DNA of 64,000 nt from Ditibartonella apihabitans (GTDB lineage: Bacteria > Pseudomonadota > Alphaproteobacteria > Rhizobiales > Rhizobiaceae): positions 2,172,501-2,236,500 of the forward strand of contig NZ_CP015820.1 in assembly GCF_002007485.1 (NCBI RefSeq), given 5' to 3'. The number at the start of each line of letters is the position of its first letter. Position 1 is the stretch's first letter. The position numbers and the translations under genes are program-made. The notes below the pieces were generated by a model. The model was not told the DNA's origin, made no database searches, and saw only the letters and a list, made by a program, of their open reading frames with translations. Below are positions 56,825-64,000 of the stretch, piece after piece.

Positions 56825-57208
56825 TGAGAAATCCCTTTCCTCTTTTGTTTACTCATTACTGATATGGGAACTCGACATGTCCAAAAACAAGACAATCAGG
56901 ATTTTAATTTTACTTTTATTGAAAATTACACAACTTTTCCGGAGCCAAAGTCTATTTGACATGGAATTGGACAATAGAATTCGTTTTATGAAGCTTTTTT
57001 AAAGCAGCCTCGTATTTTGAAAAGCTCTATTTTTAAACGGCAAAAACGGTTCCGGATTTTCAAAATGAAAACGGAACTTTTTAAACCGCGCTATTTTTTA
57101 AGCAGGTCTTGCCTGCCCTGCGCGCGTTTTTATCAAGAGGCGGCCAATCCGGCCTGTTGGAAACAAGCCGTTTTACCTTGCCTCTCATAGTGTTGCGCAA
57201 AGGCCAAG
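56825..57208. other. Intergenic region between gshA and the baeRF gene
   Basis: About 385 bp containing the baeRF promoter; no gene or terminator is evident. Confidence 0.4.
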
Positions 57209-57244
57209 TGTTGAGGAAAAGGTTAATGTTGAGGAAAAGGTTAA
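57209..57244. repeat. 18-bp tandem duplication across the gshA stop codon
   Basis: Two exact adjacent 18-bp copies (57209-57226 and 57227-57244). The second contains the gshA stop codon on the minus strand. Confidence 0.9.
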
Positions 57245-58614
57245 TAGGCGTATTCCAAGAAAACCGGATCGACAGAACCACCCCAAACCGAATGGAATTT
57301 CGATAATAAACGTTCCGAATCGCATTTGCCTGTCATTGCAACTTCGAAAAGCGGATCCAGAAAACGCGTTTCATCATCGCCATCGACGTTGAGTTTTTTG
57401 CGGTTGGCAAGGCCTTTGCGCGAAATTTCCAGAGCCTGACGGGCAATTTCAAGAATGGTCGTATTCCGGAAAGGCGTCTTCAATCCTTTGATGGGAACAA
57501 GATTGCGCATAGCAAGAACTTCTTCATAGCCCCAATCTTTTGTCATCTCATAGGCACTATCGAGCGCTTCCTTATCATAGAGGAGCCCGACCCAGAAAGC
57601 CGGCAATGCACAAATACGCCGCCATGGACCGCCATCGGCACCACGCATTTCCAAAAAACGTTTGAGCCGCACTTCGGGAAATAATGTTGAAAGGTGATTG
57701 ATCCAATCGCCCATATTGGCGCGGTAATCGTCAACTTTTCCCTTTAAAGCACCTTCCATGAATTGGCGGAATGTTATGTCGGTGCAATCATGGTAATGCC
57801 CGTCGCGTACAATGAAATACATCGGAACATCGAGTGCCCATCTTGCGTAATCGGCAAAACCGAAATTTTCATTGAATACAAAGGGAAGAACACCCGAACG
57901 CCGGTTATCGGTGTCGCGCCATATTTCGGAACGCCACGACATAAAGCCGTTGGGTTTTTCTTCCGTGAAGGGGGAAGTTGCAAAAAGCGCGGTGGCGATG
58001 GACTGCAATTTCATCGAAACCTGCATTTTGCGGCGCATATCGGTCTCGGATGAAAAATCAAGATTGACCTGAATTGTGCAGGTCCGGTACATCATATCAA
58101 GACCGTGCTTGCCCACTTTGGGCATATAGTTGGTCATAATATGGTAACGTGATTTCGGCATTTGCGGCGTTTCATCAAGACGCCATTTGGGGCTGCCACC
58201 AAGGCCTAAAAAACCGATACCGAGGGGCGCGGCAATTTCCTTGACCTGAGCAAGATGGGCATTCACCTCACGGCAAGTCTGATGAATTGTTTTGAGTGGT
58301 GCACCTGAAAGTTCGAATTGTCCGCCGGGTTCGAGTGAAATGGCACCGGCACCTGTCGGCTCTAACAAACCGATAATTTTTCCTTCATCCATTATCGGTT
58401 CCCACCCGAGCATCGCTTGCATTCCCTCAAGCAGGGCACGGATACTTCTTTTCCCTTCATAAGGGACAGGGCGGTTACCCTCGACAAAAAATGGAAATTT
58501 TTCGTGTTCGGTGCCGATTCGCCATTTTTCAGGTTCTTTCGAGCCTGCAGCAAGATAATTTACCAGATCTTCAAAACCGTTGATTGTTGTTTCATCTTCA
58601 ATATCGCGCGCCAT
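57241..58614 (-). CDS. gshA: Glutamate--cysteine ligase (GCS2, plant/alphaproteobacterial type)
   Basis: 457 aa. First enzyme of glutathione synthesis, joining Glu and Cys with ATP. The family markers are GTEHEKFPFF at the N-terminus, EPTGAGAISLEPGGQFELSGAP, and the TCTIQVNLDFSSETDMRRK segment. This is the type found in Rhizobiales and plants rather than the E. coli enzyme. rsmE lies 76 bp upstream in the same direction. Confidence 0.94.
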   Translation of the reverse strand: MARDIEDETTINGFEDLVNYLAAGSKEPEKWRIGTEHEKFPFFVEGNRPVPYEGKRSIRALLEGMQAMLGWEPIMDEGKIIGLLEPTGAGAISLEPGGQFELSGAPLKTIHQTCREVNAHLAQVKEIAAPLGIGFLGLGGSPKWRLDETPQMPKSRYHIMTNYMPKVGKHGLDMMYRTCTIQVNLDFSSETDMRRKMQVSMKLQSIATALFATSPFTEEKPNGFMSWRSEIWRDTDNRRSGVLPFVFNENFGFADYARWALDVPMYFIVRDGHYHDCTDITFRQFMEGALKGKVDDYRANMGDWINHLSTLFPEVRLKRFLEMRGADGGPWRRICALPAFWVGLLYDKEALDSAYEMTKDWGYEEVLAMRNLVPIKGLKTPFRNTTILEIARQALEISRKGLANRKKLNVDGDDETRFLDPLFEVAMTGKCDSERLLSKFHSVWGGSVDPVFLEYAY

Positions 58615-58690
58615 ATCTCACAATTTCCAATTTGTCTTGATTTGATTCATCATTGAACTGTTTTCATTGCTCTTTCAAGTACCGCCTGCC

Positions 58691-59449
58691 TCACATTCGG
58701 TTTTGCCAGTCGTCACGCCAATCTCCCAATGTCGCATCAATAACCGCAAGGGCAGCAACCGCCGCAGTATCTGCACGCAAAATTCTGGGCCCCAATGGAA
58801 TAGCGTGAACAAAAGAACAGCGTTCGAGTTGCGAGCGCTCCTCGTCGTTAAAACCGCCCTCCGGTCCAATAAGAACAGCAGCGGGAGCCGGTGGTAAGCT
58901 TCTCAAAATTTCAAGTGGATTTTGTGTTTCCGCTGCCTCATCACAAAAGATGAGATAGCGCTCCTTTTGCCAGTTATCCAAAAGTGCCGGTAACGTAATT
59001 GGTGAGCGGCAGGAACTTATTGACAAAATGCCGCATTGCTCGCACGCTTCAATAATATTGGCATGTATGCGCTCTTCATTGAGGCGGGTCACTTGTGTGA
59101 AATGGGTCATCACCGGCTGTAGGACAGAAGCCCCCATTTCTACCGCCTTTTGTATCATATAGTCGAGGCGGGCATGTTTGAGCGGAGCAAAACAATAGAC
59201 GAGATCGGCAGGCTCGGTCTGCTCGCGTTCTTTGGCGACAAGTTCGAGCACTACAATTTTCTTTTTGATTTCATGAATTTTGGCGCGCCATTCACCATCT
59301 TTTCCGTTGAATAGCAGAACTTCGCTTCCCTCCCTCATCCGCAAGACGTTTTTGAGATAATGCGACTGGGTTTCATTCAAATCCAATTTTTCGTGGAGTG
59401 ACAAAGGTTCTTTAACAAAAAGCCTTTGTAATTTGTAATTGGCGCGCAT
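58691..59449 (-). CDS. rsmE: 16S rRNA (uracil1498-N3)-methyltransferase
   Basis: 252 aa SPOUT methyltransferase. An N-terminal PUA-like domain (HYLKNVLRMREGSEVLLFNGKDGEW) is followed by the knotted SAM-binding domain (VLIGPEGGFNDEE, then LGPRILRADTAAVAAL). Methylates U1498 of 16S rRNA. ATG 59449 is preferred over the adjacent in-frame GTG 59452. Probably co-transcribed with gshA. Confidence 0.94.
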   Translation of the reverse strand: MRANYKLQRLFVKEPLSLHEKLDLNETQSHYLKNVLRMREGSEVLLFNGKDGEWRAKIHEIKKKIVVLELVAKEREQTEPADLVYCFAPLKHARLDYMIQKAVEMGASVLQPVMTHFTQVTRLNEERIHANIIEACEQCGILSISSCRSPITLPALLDNWQKERYLIFCDEAAETQNPLEILRSLPPAPAAVLIGPEGGFNDEERSQLERCSFVHAIPLGPRILRADTAAVAALAVIDATLGDWRDDWQNRM

Positions 59450-59812
59450 CACTTCTAACTTTCCTGACAGTTTTTTTAAATTCGGTTTAAATTCGGGAAT
59501 GGCCTGACAATGTCCTGTTTATCCACGCTTTATAAGCTTTATGAAATATCCGCCCGATTTGAACATTCAAGCCGGTTTTCCGGCTATTTTGAAAAATCAA
59601 GATCAACAATATCGCGTGCGTATCAAAATTCGTAGTCACTTTTTACAGAAAGGTGACTAGAAAATTTCTAAAAATAAAACTAAATATGAGAAGAAACTAC
59701 CTTCTCTCAACGCTGTCAAATTGGTGATCTCGTAGGAAAGCAGCTTTATAGTGTTATTCCGGACAAAGGAGAATTGTCTTTTTGCCCGCTTATTGTGTTT
59801 GTTTGAAAATAT
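59450..59812. other. Intergenic region between divergent rsmE and the FUSC operon
   Basis: Holds both promoters. A small AGAAA-A-TTTCT palindrome at 59659-59669 is a possible operator. No gene seen. Confidence 0.4.
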
Positions 59813-61903
59813 ATGACTGTTAGCGTTAAACAACCGACTGTATGGGATGTCGTATTCTCGTTAAAAACTATCGCAGCGGCGGGTTTGGCTCTCTATATCG
59901 CCTTTTTGTGTGATCTTCCCAACCCCTATTGGACAATTACAGCCGTCTATATTGTTGCCCATCCTTTGTCGGGCGCTTTGACATCAAAAGCCTTTTATCG
60001 ACTTCTCGGTACCGCAATCGGCGGTATGGCGACAGTCATTATTATACCGCATCTTATCCCCTCGCCGGAACTCACAACTTTGGGGCTCGCTCTCTGGCTT
60101 GGCGGTTGTTTGTTTGTCAGTGTATTGGATCGCAGCCCGCGCGCTTATGTTTCCATGCTTGCCGGCTATAGCGTCGGCATTATCGGATTTATGGTTGTTG
60201 ACGCGCCGGAAACCGTTTTTGATTATTCGGCAAGTCGTGTTGAAGAAATCGGCGTCGGCATCATTTCTGCCGCGCTAGTTGGCCGCCTTATTTTTCCCCG
60301 CCATGCAGGGCCGGTTCTTGCCGAGCGTATTGATAAATGGCTGAAAAACAGCGCCGACCTTGCCATTATGTATATTAAAGGAAAAGGCAAAAGCGAAGAC
60401 GCGTTGCAAAGGCGCCAACATCTGGCGATTGATGCTGTCGATTTGCGCGCTTTTACCACCCATGTCACTTATGACTCCTCCACATTGCCATCGACAGTGA
60501 ACGCAATGCGTGTGTTACAAAGCCGCATGGTTTCACTATTGCCAATGGTGGCAAGCTGTAACGATCTCATCAACCAGCGCAACAAATTGATTGCAGACCA
60601 ATGTGGCGGCAAGAGCAACAACACCAAACTTGACGAACTTATCGGGGAAACATCTGCATGGTTACAAACCCATGAACCGATGAAGCCGGAAGGCATTGCC
60701 CGTATCAAAGCTTTGAAGCAATCCGTATTGGATGATATTGGCCGCTCGAAAGTGTGGCTTGATCTCGTTTCACGCAATCTGACATTGCGCCTTGTCGATA
60801 TTATGGAAATCTATTCCGACTGTCTTCATTTGCGCAACGACATCGTCAACGGCACCCAACATAAATTGCGTTGGCACCGTTTCGATTTTTTAGGAGAAGT
60901 AAGATCGATTCACTACGATTTCGGCATTGCGTTTCTTTCAGCTTTTTCTGCAATCCTTGCCATTTTTATTACTGTTACTTTGTGGCGTATGACAGAATGG
61001 ACACAAGGCGCAACCGCTGCCATGATGACCGGTATTTTCAGCAGCCTTTTTGCAACCAAAGATGATCCTGTTCCTGCAATTCGCGGAATGCTCAAGCAAA
61101 TTCTTCTTGTTCTTGTCATTGCCTTTGTTCTTCAATTCGGTCTTTTACCGCTTGTCGACGGCTATTTGCCGCTCATGCTTAGTCTGGCACTTGTGCTGAT
61201 ACCTGCCGGTGTCATGATGGCTATTCCATCAAAATTTGCCATGGGCATGACAATGGCGGTGAACCTGCCCAATCTGTTATTGCTGCAATCCCGCTTGAGC
61301 GGCGATTTTTATAATTTCATCAATATCAACACGGCAATGATTCTGGGAATTATTGTCGCAGCCGCAACAGCTTCCATTGTGCGTTCTGTCGGAGCCGAAT
61401 GGAGTGCATTTCGTCTCATTCGTGCAAGCTGGAACGACATTATCGAAGTGGCGGAAAGACCTACAGACACCAAAGCCTATAACGAACTTTTGCACCGCAT
61501 GCTTTACCGCTATGGACTGATTGCACCCCGTTATGCCCTGATACCGATTCATTCACCGGTTCGCCAGACCGACATTCTCAAAGATGTGCGTGTCGGGCTT
61601 GATACAATCGAACTGCAACACTTAAAAGAATCGCAAGGACCGACCAATCGCCAAAATCTTGCCAATGTTCTGGAGGAACTGGCATTCTATTACCGTGTAA
61701 AAATCAACAGTACCGATGTACCAGATGGCAAAGAATTGCTGGAAGCAATAGACACAACACTTGATTGGACGCTTGCTCTGCCTGATTCTGAAGATCACCA
61801 GAAAATCTCGTTTGCATTAACCGGTTTGCGGCAAAATTTGTTTGGTGATGCCGAACCTTACAAAGCAGTCTTGCCTCCAATTTTCAAAGGACATGACGCA
61901 TGA
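59813..61903 (+). CDS. FUSC-family inner-membrane exporter (AaeB-like)
   Basis: 696 aa. Two blocks of membrane segments (about residues 15-170 and 370-520), each followed by a cytoplasmic domain, the layout of AaeB/FUSC proteins that export aromatic acids such as p-hydroxybenzoate. The first block begins TIAAAGLALYIAFLCDLPNPYWTITA split over helix 1-2, a family hallmark. The stop overlaps the DUF1656 gene by 4 bp. Confidence 0.88.
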   Translation: MTVSVKQPTVWDVVFSLKTIAAAGLALYIAFLCDLPNPYWTITAVYIVAHPLSGALTSKAFYRLLGTAIGGMATVIIIPHLIPSPELTTLGLALWLGGCLFVSVLDRSPRAYVSMLAGYSVGIIGFMVVDAPETVFDYSASRVEEIGVGIISAALVGRLIFPRHAGPVLAERIDKWLKNSADLAIMYIKGKGKSEDALQRRQHLAIDAVDLRAFTTHVTYDSSTLPSTVNAMRVLQSRMVSLLPMVASCNDLINQRNKLIADQCGGKSNNTKLDELIGETSAWLQTHEPMKPEGIARIKALKQSVLDDIGRSKVWLDLVSRNLTLRLVDIMEIYSDCLHLRNDIVNGTQHKLRWHRFDFLGEVRSIHYDFGIAFLSAFSAILAIFITVTLWRMTEWTQGATAAMMTGIFSSLFATKDDPVPAIRGMLKQILLVLVIAFVLQFGLLPLVDGYLPLMLSLALVLIPAGVMMAIPSKFAMGMTMAVNLPNLLLLQSRLSGDFYNFININTAMILGIIVAAATASIVRSVGAEWSAFRLIRASWNDIIEVAERPTDTKAYNELLHRMLYRYGLIAPRYALIPIHSPVRQTDILKDVRVGLDTIELQHLKESQGPTNRQNLANVLEELAFYYRVKINSTDVPDGKELLEAIDTTLDWTLALPDSEDHQKISFALTGLRQNLFGDAEPYKAVLPPIFKGHDA

Positions 61904-62103
61904 ACCCCGAGGTCGATATTTATGGTGTCTATATTCCGACAATCGGAATTCTGGCACTTGTCAGCTACTTTTTGAATGTTGCCCTCCAACGTTTCATCTT
62001 ACGAAAAGGGCTGGAACGCTTCATCTGGCACCATGCGCTGTTTGCCGCAGCAAGTTATTTCATCATTTTGAGTATTCTATCTTTCATTGTAACGCGGATC
62101 TAA
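61900..62103 (+). CDS. DUF1656 small membrane protein (AaeX-like)
   Basis: 67 aa, two membrane segments, with the typical start EVDIYGVYIPT. AaeX-type proteins are always found beside AaeA/AaeB efflux subunits; their role is unknown. ATGA overlap with the exporter gene, and the adaptor gene starts 5 bp after its stop. Confidence 0.9.
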   Translation: MNPEVDIYGVYIPTIGILALVSYFLNVALQRFILRKGLERFIWHHALFAAASYFIILSILSFIVTRI

Positions 62104-62108
62104 CGGAT

Positions 62109-62984
62109 ATGAACAAGCTTATAGCCAATTCCGGTCGTATATTTTTCACCCTTGTCATGGCTCTGGTAGCCGGACTTCTCCTCTGGCAGTTATGGAACTA
62201 CTACATGAACGACCCATGGACGAGAGATGGCAAAATCAGTGCCGATGTTGTTCGTGTCGCACCTGATGTTTCCGGCTTTGTAACCGAAGTCCATGTGGTT
62301 GATAACCAGCTTGTCAAACAGGGCGATGTTCTTTTCACAATCGATCAGGCACGTTTTTCTTTGGCTCTGGAAGATGCTCAAGCGATGGTTGACAATGCCA
62401 AAGCCGCTCACGATCAGGCAAAACGCGACCTCGAACGCGACCAGAAACTCGATGACAAAACCATCACCCGCCAACAATTGGAAACTGCTGCTATGCAGGA
62501 ATTGCAAACTGCCGCCACTTTGCGTAAGGCAATCGTCCAGCTCGATACTGCAAAGCTTGACCTTGAACGCTCGACAGTTCGTGCTGCTGTCAATGGCAAA
62601 CTGACCAATTTCTCGCTTCAACCTGGAGAATATGTCACGCAAGGTAAACCGGTTACGGCTCTCGTTGACACCGATTCGTTTTATGCTTCCGGATATTTTG
62701 AGGAAAACAAACTCGACCGTATTCGCATCGGCAGTCGTGCAACGATCCACATTATGGGCTCAAACACTGTTTTGACCGGTGTTGTTGAAGGGTTTGCTGC
62801 CGGCATTGAAGACCGTGAACGCACACAGACGACAAGCCTTCTTGCCAATGTTGCACCAACTTTCAACTGGGTTCGCCTTGCCCAACGTATACCGGTCCGT
62901 ATCAAGCTTGATCCGGTCCCTGACAGTGTCCATCTGGTATCGGGGCGTACGATCAGTGTCGCTATTGAAGAAAAGAAGCAATAA
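62109..62984 (+). CDS. HlyD-family membrane fusion protein (AaeA-like)
   Basis: 291 aa. N-terminal membrane anchor (about residues 10-30), then DPWTRDGKISADVVRVAPDV, the opening of AaeA/YibH-type adaptors. A short coiled coil, a second lipoyl half (RAAVNGKLTNFSLQPGEYV) and a beta-barrel follow. ATG 62109 follows the DUF1656 stop; a longer in-frame start lies in the previous genes. Completes a three-gene efflux operon. Confidence 0.9.
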   Translation: MNKLIANSGRIFFTLVMALVAGLLLWQLWNYYMNDPWTRDGKISADVVRVAPDVSGFVTEVHVVDNQLVKQGDVLFTIDQARFSLALEDAQAMVDNAKAAHDQAKRDLERDQKLDDKTITRQQLETAAMQELQTAATLRKAIVQLDTAKLDLERSTVRAAVNGKLTNFSLQPGEYVTQGKPVTALVDTDSFYASGYFEENKLDRIRIGSRATIHIMGSNTVLTGVVEGFAAGIEDRERTQTTSLLANVAPTFNWVRLAQRIPVRIKLDPVPDSVHLVSGRTISVAIEEKKQ

Positions 62985-63161
62985 CCGGTTGATTTTCGTC
63001 AAGATTTTTCGTCACTTAACTGCAACAGATTTAACTTTTTTTTACTTTAATCATGGAAAAGGTTTGTCAAAGTGCTGTTCTTTCATTGTCGAAAAATAAA
63101 CTTCGCTATATGACAACACACAATTTGATATTTACTAATCACATTTGATCGGAGAGATAAA

Positions 63162-63308
63162 ATGTCAGCCAAGAGAGCCACTCTGGTGACTGTTGCAGCT
63201 CTTTTCACATTTATTGTTGTCGCTGCAGGTATTGGTTCGGTAGGTGCCGGAAATAACGAATTTATGACCAAAGACGGCTATGGTGTTCACAACACCATGC
63301 ACCAATGA
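63162..63308 (+). CDS. 48-aa membrane/secreted peptide of unknown function
   Basis: Short frame with GGAGAG 5 bp before the ATG and a strong terminator 48 bp after the stop, which together support a real gene. The N-terminus is basic (MSAKR), followed by a hydrophobic segment (VTVAALFTFIVVAAGIGSVG, residues 9-28) and a polar tail (FMTKDGYGVHNTMHQ). It could be a membrane peptide or a secreted one. Unrecognised family. Confidence 0.6.
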   Translation: MSAKRATLVTVAALFTFIVVAAGIGSVGAGNNEFMTKDGYGVHNTMHQ

Positions 63309-63356
63309 CGAAATGAATTTCCGGAATGAACTCTATCCGGATGAAGAGAGTTTGAA

Positions 63357-63384
63357 AAAGGGGCCTTCTGGCCCCTTCTTTTTC
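63357..63384 (+). terminator. Rho-independent terminator after the 48-aa gene
   Basis: AAGGGGCC/GGCCCCTT stem with TTCT loop, followed by CTTTTT. Confidence 0.92.
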
Positions 63385-64000
63385 ATATATCGCGCTTGAT
63401 CTTCGTATTTGTCTTTTCGTATTGAGAAAATCCTGATGAAAACGGTCGTCACTCCCCATCCGGAATAATAAATTCCCCTCGATAAGAAGATCTAAGCCAC
63501 GACCGCTCAAGCTTGAACCTACAGGCAAGCAAGCTTGAATGAACGGGAATAACAAATTCGGATTGTGTGGCTGAACGTTCAGATAGCGCTGTCTATATTT
63601 ATGAGACGATTTTTTCAAAACTGCAGATAGAAGGCTCCCGCTTCCCACATTTCCGGTTACATTTTTTCATCACAACACTATGCTGTCTCGTTAGAACCCT
63701 ATGACGGTTTTGAAATAGCCTTTTGAATTTATGCCCTTTTTCCAAAGCCGTTTCAGGCTCGTCCGTGCTTGCTTCAGGTTAATCTCCGTATCACCGGAGC
63801 CAATCGGTAACAGTACAGCCCCCCACAAAAGAGAGAACGCTTATGGATATTCAGCACGAATAGCAACATAGTGCTTAAAAATTCCGACTTTTCTGTTCCT
63901 TCCTTCCCCTAAGCGGAAAAAACGAAATACGAAAGAGCATTCGTAAGCAGGAAGAATCTATTCAGACAATTTTTGGTAAAAAACACTACGAATACGGATA
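63385..64000. other. Gene-free end of window
   Basis: About 615 bp without a credible gene on either strand. An AAGCTTGAA word occurs twice near 63510-63540. No tRNA-like or other known RNA element recognised. Confidence 0.4.

Noticed and set aside
1-64000. tRNA, rRNA, CRISPR, insertion sequence or prophage
   Set aside because: No T-loop consensus in intergenic regions, no regularly spaced repeats with unique spacers, and no transposase, integrase or phage genes were found.

Overview
The window reads as an ordinary, gene-dense stretch of chromosome from a low-GC member of the Rhizobiales/Hyphomicrobiales. The basis is the set of gene neighbourhoods: znuCB-zur, a eukaryotic-type ornithine/lysine decarboxylase with a long leader, a tandem glycine riboswitch before gcvTHP, a three-gene pntAA-AB-B set, thioredoxin/LON-domain/Trm112, and a COG0523 GTPase followed by a WD40 protein. 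Modest GC and AT-rich intergenic DNA point towards Bartonellaceae, perhaps the bee-gut Bartonella group; that placement is inference. I see no rRNA, tRNA, CRISPR array, insertion sequence, prophage or integrase.

Layout. 1-1855: end of a zinc uptake operon (znuC partial, znuB) with zur. 1943-4622: an EmrAB-type drug efflux pair. 4700-9815: an Fe-ADH-family protein lacking its metal ligands, the decarboxylase with its leader, a LysR regulator and a DUF533 protein. 10217-17532: KDPG aldolase, ferredoxin-NADP reductase, a phosphohexomutase with an ABM monooxygenase, a purine permease, a CueR-like regulator and L-lactate dehydrogenase. 17932-20973: Lrp-type regulator divergent from alr-dadA (alanine catabolism). 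21560-26661: gcvP, gcvH and gcvT behind a tandem glycine riboswitch, and crcB with a probable frameshift. 26794-32289: Ala-tRNA(Pro) deacylase, thioredoxin/LON/Trm112, leuB and asd. 33279-36280: metQNI and a lipoprotein. 36849-43445 (mostly minus strand): tex, nemA, WD40 protein, COG0523 GTPase, creatininase-family hydrolase. 43614-51014: MarR and LacI regulators, a PuuD-like hydrolase, transhydrogenase pntAA-AB-B, NnrS. 51411-64000: COG4091 oxidoreductase, MaoC dehydratase, rpsU, TPR lipoprotein, a baeRF protein, gshA, rsmE, an AaeB/AaeX/AaeA-type efflux operon and a 48-aa membrane peptide.

The genes are mainly housekeeping: amino-acid metabolism (alanine, glycine, methionine uptake, leucine, aspartate family), metal homeostasis (zinc, copper), redox balance and efflux. 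The most interesting signal is upstream of asd. A 38-codon reading frame with a good Shine-Dalgarno ends in a run made almost entirely of Lys, Thr and Ile, which are aspartate-family end products. A perfect 7-bp stem encloses exactly those codons, and a GC-rich foldable region then leads to asd. This has the architecture of a ribosome-mediated attenuator. Other points are a one-base frameshift in the crcB tail, loss of all four metal ligands in an Fe-ADH homologue, several clean operator-like repeats, and an unusual number of short unrelated tandem duplications between genes.
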